A DNA stretch of 64,000 nucleotides from Azospirillum sp. TSH100 (GCF_004923295.1 NZ_CP039634.1:62001-126000); one strand, 5' to 3'. Shown: positions 7,945-20,370, numbered from the stretch's first letter. Numbers and translations: made by a program. Notes: a model not told the origin generated them from the letters alone.

Positions 7945-9385
7945 CGCCACGCTCCGTGTGGCCGACCCCGACATCGCCGGGCTGACCGCCGACAGCCGGG
8001 CGGTCAGGCCCGGCTTCGTCTTTGCCGCTCTTCCCGGCGTGAAGGCCGACGGCCGCGCCTTCATTGCCGATGCGCTCGCCAAGGGCGCCGTCGCCGTGCT
8101 CGCGGCCGAGGGCACCGAACTGCCTGCCGGCTCGACCGCCGTCCTCCTGACCGATCCGCAGCCCCGCCTCGCCTTCGCGCACATGGCCGCCGCCTTCCAT
8201 GGCGGGCGCCAGCCGGAAACGGTCGTGGCGGTCACCGGCACCAACGGCAAGACATCCACGGTCCAGTTCGCCGCACAGATCTGGGCCCGCATGGGCCTCT
8301 CCGCCGGCAGCCTGGGCACCTTGGGCCTGCTCTGCCCCGGCCTGCACGGCTATGGCGGGATGACGACCCCGGACCCGGTCTCGCTCCACCGCGACCTCGC
8401 GGCCGCCGCGGATGCCGGCATCGACCATCTGGCGATGGAAGCGTCCAGCCACGGCCTGGAGCAGTTCAGGCTCGACGGTGTGGCGATCAAAGCCGCCGGC
8501 TTCACCAACCTCACGCTCGATCACCTGGACTATCATGGCACAATGGAGGCGTATCGCGACGCCAAGGCGATGCTCTTCCAACGTGTTCTACCGTCAGGAT
8601 GCACCGCCGTTCTGAACGCGGACAGTGATGACTTTCGTTTTCTTGCCACAATTTGTAACGAACGTGGCCATCGCGTCCTGTCCTATGGTCTGGCCGGCGC
8701 CGAGCTTCGGGTGACCGGGGTGGAGCCGCTGGCCCATGGTCAGCGCCTCGCCCTGTCCGTGCTCGGCAGCGATGTGACGGTGGACCTGCCGCTGGCGGGT
8801 CGCTTCCAGGCCTGGAACGTGCTCTGCGCACTGGGTCTGGTCATCGGTTCAGGCGGCGACGCCGCACAGGCGCTCGCCACCCTTCCCTCGCTGGAAGGCG
8901 TGCCGGGCCGGCTGCAGCATGTCGCGACCCACCCCAACGGGGCGACGGTCTATGTTGATTTCGCCCACACGCCGGACGCGCTGGAAACGGTGCTTCTGGC
9001 GCTGCGGTCGCATGCCGCGCGCCATCTGGTGACGGTTTTCGGCTGCGGCGGCGACCGCGACCGCAGCAAGCGGCCGGTGATGGGAGCATTGGCGGCCAGA
9101 CTGGCCGACCGCGCCATCGTCACCGACGACAACCCGCGCACCGAGGATCCCGCCTTCGTGCGGAGCGAGGTGTTGGCCGGGGCCACCGGGGAACTGGCTG
9201 GCCGGCTGGAGGAGATCGGCGACCGGGCCGAGGCGATCCGCACCGCGGTGCGGCAGCTTCAGCCCGGCGACGTGCTGGTCATCGCCGGCAAGGGCCACGA
9301 ACAGGGACAAACGATCGGCACCGAGGTGCGTCCGTTCGACGACGCGGACGAGGCCCGGAAAGCCGTAGCGGAGGTTGGAGCATGA
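7910..9385 (+). CDS. murE: UDP-MurNAc-L-Ala-D-Glu:meso-DAP ligase
   Basis: MurE (491 residues) adds the third stem-peptide residue in the cytoplasm. The ATP loop TGTNGKTST is near residue 110. The DNPRTED motif near 407 is the family signature for meso-diaminopimelate rather than lysine. The start is an unusual TTG at 7910, preceded by GAAGGGA at a good distance; it begins RLSQL like other MurE proteins and overlaps ftsI by 35 bases. The next ATG in frame would remove conserved N-terminal sequence. Confidence 0.95.
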   Translation: MRLSQLRPSPADATLRVADPDIAGLTADSRAVRPGFVFAALPGVKADGRAFIADALAKGAVAVLAAEGTELPAGSTAVLLTDPQPRLAFAHMAAAFHGGRQPETVVAVTGTNGKTSTVQFAAQIWARMGLSAGSLGTLGLLCPGLHGYGGMTTPDPVSLHRDLAAAADAGIDHLAMEASSHGLEQFRLDGVAIKAAGFTNLTLDHLDYHGTMEAYRDAKAMLFQRVLPSGCTAVLNADSDDFRFLATICNERGHRVLSYGLAGAELRVTGVEPLAHGQRLALSVLGSDVTVDLPLAGRFQAWNVLCALGLVIGSGGDAAQALATLPSLEGVPGRLQHVATHPNGATVYVDFAHTPDALETVLLALRSHAARHLVTVFGCGGDRDRSKRPVMGALAARLADRAIVTDDNPRTEDPAFVRSEVLAGATGELAGRLEEIGDRAEAIRTAVRQLQPGDVLVIAGKGHEQGQTIGTEVRPFDDADEARKAVAEVGA

Positions 9386-10890
9386 GCGGGGACAAGACGG
9401 AGAAGGCGGTTCTCTGGACCGCGACGGATGCGGCAGCCGCCACCGGCGGGCGTCTGGCCGGCCCATCCGCCTGGACCGCCACCGGCGTCACCATCGACAG
9501 CCGCAAGGTTGCGCCGGGCGATCTGTTCGTCGCCATCCGCGGCCCGAATTTCGACGGCCACGCCTTCGTCGGCGCGGCATTCGCCGCCGGAGCCGTCGCC
9601 GCGCTGGTCGATCATCTCCCGGACGGGATTCCTGCGGACGCGCCGCTTCTGATCGCCCCGGCCGACACGCTGCAGTCGATGGCGGCGCTGGGTGCGGCGG
9701 CCCGGGCGCGCTGCGGTGCCCGCATGGTCGCCGTCACCGGTTCGGTCGGCAAGACCGGCAGCAAGGAGACCCTGCGCCACGTCCTGTCGGCGCAGGGGCC
9801 GACCTATGCCACCGAAGGCAGCCTGAACAACCACTGGGGCGTGCCGTTGTCGCTCGCCCGCCTGCCGGCCGACAGCGCCTATGGCGTTTTTGAGCTGGGG
9901 ATGAACCACGCCGGTGAAATCGGGCCGCTGTCGCGGCAGGTCAAGCCGCATGTCGCCATCATCACGACCATCGAGGCGGTGCATCTGGAATTCTTCTCCG
10001 GCGTGGAAGCCATCGCCGACGCCAAGGCGGAGATCTTCGAGGGGATGGAAGCCGATGGCGTCGCCGTGCTGAACCGCGACAATGGGCAGTATGCCCGGCT
10101 GGCCGCCGCCGCACGCCGCCATGGCCTGACCAATATCTGGAGCTTCGGCGCCCATGAGGAAGCCGATGCCCGGCTGGTCGACTGCTCACTGCACGCGACG
10201 TGCAGTTCGGTGACCGCGGTCATCCGCGGCGAGCGTCTGCACTACAGCCTGTCGCAACCCGGCAAGCATTGGGTGATGAACAGCCTCGCGGTGCTGCTGG
10301 CAGTGAAGGCGATGGGTGCCGACGCGGCCGCCGCCGCCAGGTCCCTGTCCAGCCTCCAGCCGGTCAAGGGCCGCGGCACCCGCAAGCGCATACAGCTGCC
10401 GCAAGGTGCCTTCACCCTGATCGACGAAAGCTACAACGCCAGCCCGGCGGCGGTGGCGGCGACGCTGGAGGTGCTGGGCAAGATCGACCCCGGCGCCGGC
10501 GGCCGGCGCATCGCCGTGCTGGGCGACATGCGGGAACTGGGGGAGCGGGCAGACGCCCTGCATATCGGTTTGGCCGAACCGCTGCGCGCCGCGCAGGTCG
10601 ATGCCGTCTATGCCTGCGGGCCGCACATGAAGGCGCTGTTCGACCGCCTGCCGGCAGCGATGCGCGGCGCCTGGGCCGAAACCAGCGTGGAGCTGGCCCC
10701 CATCGTGACCGGGGCCGTAAAAGGCGGCGACGTTATCATGGTCAAGGGGTCGCTGGGCAGTCGTACAGGTCTGATCGTCGATGCGCTCGCGGCACTCGAC
10801 AGCGGGCGCGAAAGCGAGGACAAAGCGGCCTCCCGAACCACCAACCAGCCGCAGGCGGCCGCTCAAGGCCAGCAAGGCCCGCGAGGCTGA
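9382..10890 (+). CDS. murF: UDP-MurNAc-tripeptide:D-Ala-D-Ala ligase
   Basis: MurF (502 residues) attaches D-Ala-D-Ala to complete the UDP-MurNAc pentapeptide. Visible features are the ATP loop TGSVGKTGSKE (about 118-128), EGSLNNHWGVP after it, the central DESYNASP motif and a C-terminal MVKGSLGSR. The C-terminus is extended by a polar Gln/Ala-rich tail of about 30 residues. It starts with an ATGA overlap on murE and ends 9 bases before mraY. Confidence 0.96.
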   Translation: MSGDKTEKAVLWTATDAAAATGGRLAGPSAWTATGVTIDSRKVAPGDLFVAIRGPNFDGHAFVGAAFAAGAVAALVDHLPDGIPADAPLLIAPADTLQSMAALGAAARARCGARMVAVTGSVGKTGSKETLRHVLSAQGPTYATEGSLNNHWGVPLSLARLPADSAYGVFELGMNHAGEIGPLSRQVKPHVAIITTIEAVHLEFFSGVEAIADAKAEIFEGMEADGVAVLNRDNGQYARLAAAARRHGLTNIWSFGAHEEADARLVDCSLHATCSSVTAVIRGERLHYSLSQPGKHWVMNSLAVLLAVKAMGADAAAAARSLSSLQPVKGRGTRKRIQLPQGAFTLIDESYNASPAAVAATLEVLGKIDPGAGGRRIAVLGDMRELGERADALHIGLAEPLRAAQVDAVYACGPHMKALFDRLPAAMRGAWAETSVELAPIVTGAVKGGDVIMVKGSLGSRTGLIVDALAALDSGRESEDKAASRTTNQPQAAAQGQQGPRG

Positions 10891-10899
10891 CGGACCCAA

Positions 10900-11985
10900 A
10901 TGCTCTATAACCTCCTCTTCGGTCTGGCCGACGTCTTCTCGCCGTTCAACCTGTTCCGGTACCTGACCTTCCGGACCGGCGGCGCCGTGATCACGTCGCT
11001 CGTCATCAGCTTCGTCTTCTTCCCCCGCCTGATCGCGTGGCTGAAGCGCAAGCAGGGCGAAGGCCAGCCCATCCGCGCCGACGGCCCCGAAAGCCATTTC
11101 AAGAAGAAGGGCACGCCCACCATGGGCGGCCTTATGATCCTGATCGCCATGACGGTCAGCACCGTGCTGTGGGCCGACATCACCAACGCCTATATCTGGA
11201 TCGTCCTGCTGGTCACGATCGGCTACGGCCTGATCGGCTTCGGCGACGATTACCTGAAGCTGACCAAGCGCAACACCAAGGGGCTGTCCGGCCGCTTCCG
11301 CCTGGGCTGGGAGATCACCATCGGACTGGTCGCCTCGGCACTGATCATGTGGGTGTCGGCCCCTCCCCTGTCGGGCGGCGTGGCGGTCCCCTTCGTCAAG
11401 GATTTCCTGATCCAGCTGTCCTGGTTCTTCGTGCCGTTCGGCGCCTTCATCATGGTCGGCGCCTCGAACTCGGTGAACCTGACCGATGGGCTGGACGGGC
11501 TTGCCATCGTGCCGACGATGATCGCCGCCGGCTGCTTCGGCCTGATCTCCTACCTGTCGGGCAACGCGATCTTCGCCAACTACCTTCAGATCCACCACGT
11601 ACCGGGCTCCGGCGAACTGGCGGTGTTCTGCGGCGCGCTGGTCGGCGCCGGGTTGGGCTTCCTTTGGTACAACGCCCCGCCCGCCATGGTCTTCATGGGC
11701 GACACCGGGTCGCTGTCGCTGGGCGGCGCCCTTGGCGCCGTCAGCGTGGTGACCAAGCACGAGATCGTGCTGGCCATCATCGGCGGCCTGTTCGTGCTGG
11801 AGACCGTGTCGGTGATCGTGCAGGTCGCCTCCTTCAAGCTGACCGGCAAGCGGGTGTTCCGCATGGCGCCGCTGCACCATCACTTCGAGAAAAAGGGCTG
11901 GGCCGAACCGACGGTGGTGATCCGCTTCTGGATCATCGCCTCGATCCTGGCGCTGGTCGGCCTGTCCACGCTGAAGCTGCGCTGA
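10900..11985 (+). CDS. mraY: phospho-MurNAc-pentapeptide translocase
   Basis: MraY (361 residues) is the polytopic enzyme that transfers phospho-MurNAc-pentapeptide to undecaprenyl phosphate, making lipid I. About ten membrane helices are predicted. Family motifs present are the cytoplasmic GTPTMGG (after SHFKKK), [18 protein letters not shown] and the histidine motif [12 protein letters not shown]. The length is normal. It sits 9 bases after murF and 13 before murD. Confidence 0.98.
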   Translation: MLYNLLFGLADVFSPFNLFRYLTFRTGGAVITSLVISFVFFPRLIAWLKRKQGEGQPIRADGPESHFKKKGTPTMGGLMILIAMTVSTVLWADITNAYIWIVLLVTIGYGLIGFGDDYLKLTKRNTKGLSGRFRLGWEITIGLVASALIMWVSAPPLSGGVAVPFVKDFLIQLSWFFVPFGAFIMVGASNSVNLTDGLDGLAIVPTMIAAGCFGLISYLSGNAIFANYLQIHHVPGSGELAVFCGALVGAGLGFLWYNAPPAMVFMGDTGSLSLGGALGAVSVVTKHEIVLAIIGGLFVLETVSVIVQVASFKLTGKRVFRMAPLHHHFEKKGWAEPTVVIRFWIIASILALVGLSTLKLR

Positions 11986-11998
11986 GGGGGGACCGGCG

Positions 11999-13416
11999 AT
12001 GATCGATCTGTTCTACATGCAGGAGCTGCCCGTCGCGGTGATGGGGCTGGGCAAATCCGGCCTCGCCACCGCCCGCGCGCTGCGCGACAGCGGGGCCGAG
12101 GTGCGGGTGTGGGACGACAACCCCGCCTCCCGTGCCGCGGCGGAGGCCGAGGGCTTCGCCGTGGTCGATCTCGCCACCGCCGACCTGTCGGACCTGATGA
12201 CCATCGTCTGGTCGCCCGGCATTCCCCACACCTTCCCCAAGCCGCATCCGGTGGCCGAACGTGCCAAGGCGCTGGGGATCGAACTGATCTGCGACATCGA
12301 GCTGCTTGGCCGGGCGGAGCGTGACTGCGCCTTCATCGGCATCACCGGCACCAACGGCAAGTCGACCACCACCACGCTGATCGGCCACATCCTGGCCGCC
12401 GCCGGTCGCAAGGCGGCGGTGGGCGGCAACCTCGGCACGCCGGTGCTCACCTTCGACCCCATCGGGTCCGGCGGCACCTGCGTCCTGGAGATGTCGAGCT
12501 ATCAGCTGGAGCTGACCCACTCCATCACCTTCGACATCGCGGTCCTGCTGAACATCACGCCCGACCATCTCGCCCGCCATGGCGGGATGCAAGGCTACAT
12601 CGCCGCCAAGAAACTGATCTTCCACCGCCAGACCCGGCCGCGCACCGCGGTGATCGGGGTGGACGACGAGCATTGCCGGAAGATCCACGCCGATCTGGTC
12701 GCTGCCGGCGACCAGCGCATCTGGCCGATCTCCGCCCAGGGACCGGTGCCCGGCGGCGTCTATGCCGCCGGGGGCTGGCTGATCGACGACACCGAAGGCG
12801 AGGCGGTCCGCGTCGCGGAACTGTCGGCGCTGCCCAGCCTGCTGGGCACCCACAACTGGCAGAACGCCGCCGCCGCCTTTGCCACCTGCAAGGCCGCCGG
12901 CCTGCCGGTGCCGGCGATCGTCGCGGCGATGGCGACCTTCCCCGGTCTCGCCCACCGGCAGCAGCTGGTCGGCACGCTGGAGGGGGTGCGCTTCGTCAAC
13001 GACAGCAAGGCGACCAACGCCGACGCGACGGAAAAGGCGCTGGCGACCTTCGACCCGATCTATTGGATCCTCGGCGGGCAGGCCAAGGACACCGGGCTGA
13101 AGGGGCTGGAGGGCTATATGGGGCGCGTCCGGCACGCCTTCCTGATCGGCGAGGCGCAGGAACAATTCGCCGCATGGCTTGACGCACAAGGCGTTGCTTA
13201 TACACGCTGCGGAACGCTGGATGTTGCGACCGCGAAGGCGGCCGGACTGGCCTTGGCGGAGCGGTTGGACGGCGCTTGCGTGCTGTTGTCCCCAGCTTGC
13301 GCATCGTGGGACCAGTTCGCCAATTTCGAGAAGCGTGGCGAGGCCTTCGCCGCCTATGTCGCGGGCGTTATCAGCGCGCATGAGCACACCGGGGACGGCA
13401 CCAGCGGGGGCGTTGC

Positions 13417-13420
<4 letters not shown>
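11999..13420 (+). CDS. murD: UDP-MurNAc-L-alanine:D-glutamate ligase
   Basis: MurD (473 residues) adds D-glutamate to UDP-MurNAc-L-Ala. The N-terminal dinucleotide-like fold holds VMGLGKSGLATARAL, the ATP loop is GTNGKSTTT (about 117-125), and HRQQLVG with NDSKATNADAT marks the ligase C-terminal region. A strong purine run (GAGGGGGGAC) precedes the ATG at 11999; an internal ATG a few codons later (MQELPV) is a less likely start. The last codons overlap ftsW by four bases. Confidence 0.96.
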
Positions 13421-14534
<1,114 letters not shown>

Positions 14535-14538
<4 letters not shown>

Positions 14539-15785
14539 GGAGGCCGACCGACTTGAGCGCAACGGGATTCGATGCGGGCTTCGACGCCGACGCCAACAAG
14601 GTGATCGTGCTGGCGGCCGGCGGCACCGGCGGACACATGTTCCCGGCCGAGGCGCTGGCACGCGAGCTGCTGGCCCGCGGCCGTGCGGTGACGCTGGTGA
14701 CCGACAAGCGCGGCCACGCCTTCGGCGAAAGCCTGCCGGAGGTTGCGGTCCACCGCATTCGCGCCGCATCCCCCGGTGCCGGCATCGTCGGCAAGCTGAA
14801 GGCCGCCCTGCAGATGGGTCTCGGCCTGCTGGAGGCGCGGGCGCTGATGCGCCGGCTCGATCCCGCAGCGGTCATCGGCTTCGGCGGCTACCCGTCGGTC
14901 CCCACCGTCTATGCCGCCATCCAGTCGAAGCTGCCGACCCTGCTGCACGAACAGAACGCCGTGTTGGGCCGCGCCAACCGGATGCTGATCGCCGGAGCGC
15001 GCCGCATCGCCGTCGCCTTCCCCGACATCGAGAAGCTGGGCGAGACGCAGCGCGCCAAGATCGTCCGCACCGGCAATCCGGTCCGCCCGGCGATCGCCGC
15101 CCGCCGCCTGTCTCCCTACGAGGCGCCGCAGGCCGGCGGCCCGGTCCGCCTGCTGGTGATGGGCGGCAGCCAGGGCGCCCGCGTCTTCTCCGAGGTGATC
15201 CCCGCGGCGCTGGCCCTGCTGCCCGAGGCGATGCGCGCCCGCATCCATCTGGCGCAGCAGTGCCGCCCGGAGGATCTGGAGGCTGCCCGCGACGCCCTGG
15301 AACCGCTCGGCCTTGCCCGGCTGGAGCTTCAGACCTTCTTCCGCGATGTGCCGGAACGGCTGGCCGCCTGCCACCTCGCCATCACGCGCGCCGGCGCCTC
15401 CACCATCGCCGAGCTGACCTGCGTCGGCCGTCCGGCGATCCTGGTGCCCTACCCGCATGCCACCGACGACCATCAGACCGCCAACGCCCGCCATCTGGCG
15501 GGGGCCGGGGCCGCCTGGCTGGTGCCGCAACCCTCCTTCACCGCAAGCGCGCTGGCGGAGCGGCTGTCCACCCTGCTGGCCGATCCGCAGGCGCTCGCCG
15601 ACGCCGCTCGCGCCGCCCATGACTGGGGCACCGCCGACGCCGCCACCGCGCTGGCCGACGCCGTGCTGGCGATGCTGGGCGGCGGCCCGGCCACTCTTAC
15701 CCACCACACCCACTCCGACCACGACCAATCCCACCACGCCCGGCGCTCGTCCGCCGGCGCCAGCGCCAAGGGGGCCGCGGAATGA
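14535..15785 (+). CDS. murG: UDP-GlcNAc:lipid I GlcNAc transferase, His-rich tail
   Basis: MurG converts lipid I to lipid II at the inner face of the membrane. The donor and lipid sites are recognisable: GGTGGHMFPA, HEQNAVLGRANR, GGSQGARVF and ITRAGASTIAELT. Two starts are possible. The ATG at 14535 overlaps the ftsW stop, but a TTG at 14553 sits 9 bases after a perfect AGGAGG (14538-14543) and may be the real start. The last 35 residues or so are an unusual His/Asp/Ser-rich tail (THHTHSDHDQSHH) beyond the normal fold. The stop overlaps the following small gene. Confidence 0.96.
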
Positions 15786-16033
15786 TGAAACCCATGCGGA
15801 ATCTGACCCGGCCGACGCCGCGTCCGCTGCAGGACTGGCCGGCGGACATGACGCGGACCGAGGGTGGCTGGTACAACCGTCCGGGCTGTCCGCTGGTGCC
15901 GCGCTTCCTCGCCGAAGGCGGCTTCCTGCGCGACCGCCTGTCGATGATCCACGGATCGCAACCCCTCCCCAACGACCTGTCCGACGGGGCGGTCGACGCC
16001 ACCCTTCGCCTGATGCTTCGCCGCGGAAAGTAA
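15782..16033 (+). CDS. small unknown protein inside the dcw cluster
   Basis: I do not recognise this 83-residue frame. Its ATG overlaps the murG stop (ATGA) and it ends 7 bases before murC, so it fits the operon as a coupled gene and not as a chance frame. The protein is polar, basic and Pro-rich at the N-terminus, with [19 protein letters not shown] in the first half and a probable C-terminal amphipathic helix ([17 protein letters not shown]). There is no signal peptide or membrane helix and a single cysteine. Function unknown; cell-wall or division involvement is inferred only from position. Confidence 0.7.
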   Translation: MMKPMRNLTRPTPRPLQDWPADMTRTEGGWYNRPGCPLVPRFLAEGGFLRDRLSMIHGSQPLPNDLSDGAVDATLRLMLRRGK

Positions 16034-16040
16034 GCCTGAC

Positions 16041-17459
16041 ATGCGCGCCCTCCCCCTCTCGATCGGCACCATCCACTTCGTCGGCATCGGCGGCATCGGC
16101 ATGAGCGGCATCGCCGAGGTGCTGCGGAACCTGGGCTATACCGTCCAGGGCTCCGACCTTGCCGAGAACGCCAACGTCAAGCGCCTGCGCGAGCTGGGCA
16201 TCAAGGTGTTCGTCGGCCATCGGGCCGAGAACATCGCCGGCGCGGCCGTCGTCGTCGTCTCCTCCGCCGTCAAGCGCGACAATCCGGAGGTGGTGGCAGC
16301 CCGTGCCGCCCTGGTGCCGGTGGTCCGCCGCGCCGAGATGCTGGGCGAGCTGATGCGCCTGAAATGGGCGATCGCCATCGGCGGCACCCATGGCAAGACC
16401 ACGACCACCTCGATGGTCGGCCATATGCTGGAGCACGCCAACCTCGACCCGACCGTCATCAACGGCGGCATCATCAACGCCTACGGCTCCAACACCCGGC
16501 TCGGCACCGGCGACTGGATGGTGGTGGAGGCGGACGAGAGCGACGGCACCTTCGTCAAGCTGCCGGCTTGCATCGCCGTCGTCACCAACATGGATCCGGA
16601 GCATCTGGACTTCTACGGCACCTTCGACAACGCGCGGGCGGCCTTCGACAGCTTCGTGCAGAACATCCCCTTCTACGGCTTTGCGGCGCTCTGCATCGAC
16701 CATCCCGAGGTGCAGGCGATGATCCCGCGCGTGTCGGACCGCCGCATCGTCACCTACGGCTTCTCGCCGCAGGCCGACATCCGCGCGGTCAACGTGGAAC
16801 TGGGTCCGGACGGCGCCAAGTACGACGTGCTGATCTATGACCGCCACACCGGCGAGAGCCGCGCCATCGCCGGCGTGCGCCTGCCGATGTACGGGCCGCA
16901 CAACGTCCAGAACTCGCTGGCCTGCTTCGCCGTGGGCAACGAGATGGGCCTGCCCGACGTGGTGATGCGCGACAGCATGGCCAAGTTCCAGGGCGTGAAG
17001 CGCCGCTTCACCAAGACCGGCGAGGCCAACGGCATCACCGTCATCGACGATTACGGCCACCATCCGGTGGAGATCGCCGCCGTGCTGAAGGCCGCGCGCA
17101 CCGCTGGCACAGGCCGCACCATCGCCGTGGTCCAACCCCACCGCTACTCCCGCCTCGCCGCCCTGTTCGAGGAGTTCTGCACCTGCTTCAACGACGCCGA
17201 CGCCGTGATCGTCGCCGACGTCTATGCCGCCGGCGAGGCTCCGATCGAGGGTGTCAGCCGCGACAGCCTGGTGGAGGGCCTGCGCATGCATGGTCACCGC
17301 CATGTCGTGGCCCTGCACACCCAGCAGGAACTGGCCCAGGTGGTGCGCGAGATGGCCAAGCCCGGCGACTTCGTCGTCTGCCTCGGCGCCGGCAACATCA
17401 CCCAGTGGGCGAACGCCCTGCCGGGCGAGCTGGCCGCCCTCTATGGCGCGACGCGATGA
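16041..17459 (+). CDS. murC: UDP-MurNAc:L-alanine ligase
   Basis: MurC (472 residues) adds the first stem-peptide residue, L-alanine, to UDP-MurNAc. It opens with the UDP-binding [18 protein letters not shown], then the ATP loop [20 protein letters not shown] and [10 protein letters not shown], all standard for MurC. Length is normal. The ATG is 7 bases after the small unknown gene, and the stop overlaps the murB ATG by four bases. Confidence 0.97.
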   Translation: MRALPLSIGTIHFVGIGGIGMSGIAEVLRNLGYTVQGSDLAENANVKRLRELGIKVFVGHRAENIAGAAVVVVSSAVKRDNPEVVAARAALVPVVRRAEMLGELMRLKWAIAIGGTHGKTTTTSMVGHMLEHANLDPTVINGGIINAYGSNTRLGTGDWMVVEADESDGTFVKLPACIAVVTNMDPEHLDFYGTFDNARAAFDSFVQNIPFYGFAALCIDHPEVQAMIPRVSDRRIVTYGFSPQADIRAVNVELGPDGAKYDVLIYDRHTGESRAIAGVRLPMYGPHNVQNSLACFAVGNEMGLPDVVMRDSMAKFQGVKRRFTKTGEANGITVIDDYGHHPVEIAAVLKAARTAGTGRTIAVVQPHRYSRLAALFEEFCTCFNDADAVIVADVYAAGEAPIEGVSRDSLVEGLRMHGHRHVVALHTQQELAQVVREMAKPGDFVVCLGAGNITQWANALPGELAALYGATR

Positions 17460-18406
17460 CGGCGGCGCCGCGCATGAGCGCCCCTGACGGTCAATTGATC
17501 GAGCGGATGCCCGCTGTGCGCGGCCGGCTGACCGCCGATGCCCCGCTGGCGCCGGTGACATGGTTCCGCGTCGGCGGGCCGGCGGAGGTGATGTTCCGCC
17601 CGGCCGATGCCGACGATCTCGCCGACTTCCTGGCCGCGCTGCCGGCCGAGGTGCCGGTGACGGTGATCGGCGTCGCCTCGAACCTGCTGGTGCGGGACGG
17701 CGGCGTGCCGGGCGTCACCATCCGGCTCGGCCGCGGCTTCACCGACATCGCGGCGAATGGAATGACACTGACCGCCGGTGCCGCGGCGCTCGACCTCAAC
17801 GTCGCCATGGTCGCCCGCGACGCCGGCATCGCCGGGCTGGAGTTCCTGTCCGGCATTCCCGGCACCATCGGCGGCGCCCTGCGCATGAACGGCGGCGCCT
17901 ATGGCCGCGAGCTGGCCGACGTGCTGGTGTCGGCCACCGCTGTGGCGCGCGACGGCCGGCGGCTGGCGTTCAGCCATACCGGCATGGGCTTCACCTACCG
18001 CCACAGCGCCGCCCCGGAGGATTGCATCTTCACCGGCGCCGTGCTGCGCGGCGAGCCCGGCAATCCGCTGGAGATCGCCCGGCGCATGGCCGAGATCTCC
18101 GACAAGCGCGCCGACAGCCAGCCGGTCCGCTCGCGCACAGGCGGCTCGACCTTCAAGAATCCTGAGGGGTTCAAGGCCTGGGAGCTGATCGACAGGGCCG
18201 GCTGCCGCGGCCTGTCCATCGGCGATGCCCAGGTGTCGGAAAAGCACTGCAACTTCCTGATCAACAACGGCACGGCCACCGCCGCCCAGCTGGAAGCGCT
18301 GGGCGAGGAGGTCCGCCGCCGCGTGTTCGAGACCAGCGGCGTCATGCTGGACTGGGAAATCAAGCGTATCGGCATCCCTGCCGCCGAAGGAAGCACAGCA
18401 CAATGA
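17456..18406 (+). CDS. murB: UDP-N-acetylenolpyruvoylglucosamine reductase
   Basis: MurB (316 residues) is the NADPH/FAD enzyme that reduces UDP-GlcNAc-enolpyruvate to UDP-MurNAc. FAD-domain signatures are [31 protein letters not shown] and the catalytic-serine region [24 protein letters not shown] near the end carries the conserved Glu and marks the shorter type II enzymes. The frame is open upstream into murC, but the ATG at 17456 gives an ATGA overlap. An ATG six codons later (17474) is an alternative start. Confidence 0.96.
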   Translation: MTAAPRMSAPDGQLIERMPAVRGRLTADAPLAPVTWFRVGGPAEVMFRPADADDLADFLAALPAEVPVTVIGVASNLLVRDGGVPGVTIRLGRGFTDIAANGMTLTAGAAALDLNVAMVARDAGIAGLEFLSGIPGTIGGALRMNGGAYGRELADVLVSATAVARDGRRLAFSHTGMGFTYRHSAAPEDCIFTGAVLRGEPGNPLEIARRMAEISDKRADSQPVRSRTGGSTFKNPEGFKAWELIDRAGCRGLSIGDAQVSEKHCNFLINNGTATAAQLEALGEEVRRRVFETSGVMLDWEIKRIGIPAAEGSTAQ

Positions 18407-19350
18407 CCGAAGCCCTGCTCCACGCCCACAAGAAGCATGTCGCCGTCCTGATGGGCGGCTGGTCGGCCGAGCGCGAGGTGTCGCTGGTCAGCGGGGCCGG
18501 CGTCGCCAAGGCGCTGGAGGAGGAAGGTTACCGCGTCACCGCCATCGACGTGCAGCGCGACCTGGGCGGACTGATGCACGCCCTGACCAGCCCGCGCCCC
18601 GACGTGGTGTTCAACGCCCTGCACGGCCGCGGCGGCGAGGACGGGACGATCCAGGGCGTTCTGGAGTTCCTGGGCCTGCCCTATACCCATTCGGGCGTCC
18701 AGGCCGCCGCCGTCGCGATGGACAAGGCGATGACCAAGCGCGTGTTGGACACCGTCGGCATCCGCTCGCCCAAGGGTCTTGTGCTGTCCCGTGGGGAGAT
18801 CACCGGCGGCGCCCACCCCATGCCGGCGCCCTATATCGTCAAGCCTGTGGACGAAGGCTCGACCGTTGGCGTAACCCTGGTCCGCGAGGGGCAGAACAGC
18901 CCGGTCGGCGATGCGTGGACTTTCGGGGAGCGCGCGCTGGTCGAGGAGTTCATCCCCGGTCGCGAACTGACCGTGGGCGTCATGGGTGACCGCGCTTTGG
19001 CGGTGACCGAGATCGTCTTCCAGGCTCAGGTCTACGACTACACCGCGAAATACAGTGCCGGCCACGCCGTTCACACCATCCCCGCCGCGATCCCCGAGGC
19101 CGTGGCGGAGGAGGCGAAGCGGCTGGCGGTGCTGGCGCACCACACCCTGGGCTGCCGGGGCGTGTCGCGCAGCGACTTCCGCTGGGATGACAGCCGGCCG
19201 GGAACGGACGGCCTGTATTTCCTGGAGATCAACAACCAGCCGGGCATGACGCCCCTGTCGCTGGTGCCCGAACAGGCCGCGCATGTGGGGATCACCTACG
19301 GCGCGCTGGTCGGCTGGCTGGTGGAGAATGCCGCATGTCAGCTCGCCTGA
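18403..19350 (+). CDS. ddl: D-alanine:D-alanine ligase
   Basis: Ddl (315 residues) is an ATP-grasp ligase joining two D-alanines for MurF. Visible motifs are [39 protein letters not shown] and the Mg-binding [12 protein letters not shown]. Size and position fit the dcw DdlB form. It overlaps murB by four bases and ftsQ by 16 bases. Confidence 0.97.
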   Translation: MTEALLHAHKKHVAVLMGGWSAEREVSLVSGAGVAKALEEEGYRVTAIDVQRDLGGLMHALTSPRPDVVFNALHGRGGEDGTIQGVLEFLGLPYTHSGVQAAAVAMDKAMTKRVLDTVGIRSPKGLVLSRGEITGGAHPMPAPYIVKPVDEGSTVGVTLVREGQNSPVGDAWTFGERALVEEFIPGRELTVGVMGDRALAVTEIVFQAQVYDYTAKYSAGHAVHTIPAAIPEAVAEEAKRLAVLAHHTLGCRGVSRSDFRWDDSRPGTDGLYFLEINNQPGMTPLSLVPEQAAHVGITYGALVGWLVENAACQLA

Positions 19351-20294
19351 TGGCCAACCCGGACTTCCGCGCCGCCGCCGGTGCGCGCGCCCGGGACGAG
19401 ATGCCGACCCCGCCGCGCGCCATGGCCGCATCGGCGGAAAAGGGCAAGCGACGCCGTGCCTGGCCGCGCTGGACCCGCTCCGCTGTCAAGGCGGCGCTGC
19501 TGCTGGTGCCGGTGCTGGGGTTGACTGCCGCCGCAGGCTCCGCCTGGAAGCGCGGCAATCTGGCAGACACGATCGAGGCGGCGCAGGAAAGCGTCATCCG
19601 GCTGACCGGCGACATGGGCTTCCGCCTGTCGGAGATCCTGGTGGTCGGCCGCAGCGAGACCGAACGCGACGTGGTTCTCGACGCGCTGGGCGTGCGCCGG
19701 GGCGAGCCGATCCTGTCCATCGACCTCGCCGACGCCAAGCAGCGGCTGGAGGAACTGCCCTGGGTGTCGTCGGCCTCGATCGAGCGGCGGCTGCCCGGCT
19801 TCCTCTACATCCGCCTGTCCGAACGCCAACCGATGGCGATCTGGCAACATGACCGCCAGTTCACCGTCATCGACCGCGCCGGCCGGCCGCTGGCCGACGC
19901 GGCGGAACTGGCGCGCCGCGGCAACCAGCGGATCGAGACCCTGCCGCAGGTGATCGGCGCCAATGCGCCGCAGCAGGTCCACACCCTGCTGTCGGCGCTG
20001 GACGGCGCGCCGACCATCGCGCCGATGCTGTCCTCGGCCAGCTGGATCAGCGACCGCCGCTGGAACCTTCAGCTCAGCAACGGCGTGACGGTGAAGCTGC
20101 CGGAAGGCACCGCCGAGATGCGCCGCGCGCTGCGTCAGCTGGAGCAGATGCATACGGCCAGCCATGTGCTGGACCGCGACATCGTCGCCATCGACCTGCG
20201 CCTGCCCGACAAGGCGGCGATCCAGACCTCCGCCACCGCCCAGCTTCCGGGCTGGGAGGACGACACGAAGAAGAAGAACGGCAAGAAATCGTAA
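19335..20294 (+). CDS. ftsQ: cell division protein FtsQ
   Basis: FtsQ (319 residues) is a bitopic divisome scaffold that recruits FtsL-type partners. It has a long basic cytoplasmic N-terminus (about 50 residues), one membrane helix (about 52-70), a POTRA domain beginning near FRLSEILVVGR and containing RLEELPWVSSASIERRLPG, and a beta domain after it. GGAGA at 19323-19327 lies 7 bases before the ATG at 19335, so I prefer that start over the in-frame ATG at 19350, which would overlap the ddl stop by one base but lacks a ribosome site. The C-terminus is Lys-rich. Confidence 0.93.
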   Translation: MSARLMANPDFRAAAGARARDEMPTPPRAMAASAEKGKRRRAWPRWTRSAVKAALLLVPVLGLTAAAGSAWKRGNLADTIEAAQESVIRLTGDMGFRLSEILVVGRSETERDVVLDALGVRRGEPILSIDLADAKQRLEELPWVSSASIERRLPGFLYIRLSERQPMAIWQHDRQFTVIDRAGRPLADAAELARRGNQRIETLPQVIGANAPQQVHTLLSALDGAPTIAPMLSSASWISDRRWNLQLSNGVTVKLPEGTAEMRRALRQLEQMHTASHVLDRDIVAIDLRLPDKAAIQTSATAQLPGWEDDTKKKNGKKS

Positions 20295-20370
20295 GGGTGG
20301 CCGGCGACAGACTCTTGTGGGGAAGAGCGTATCGACGGACAACAGGAGTAGAGGGAAAGTCTTGGGGGGT

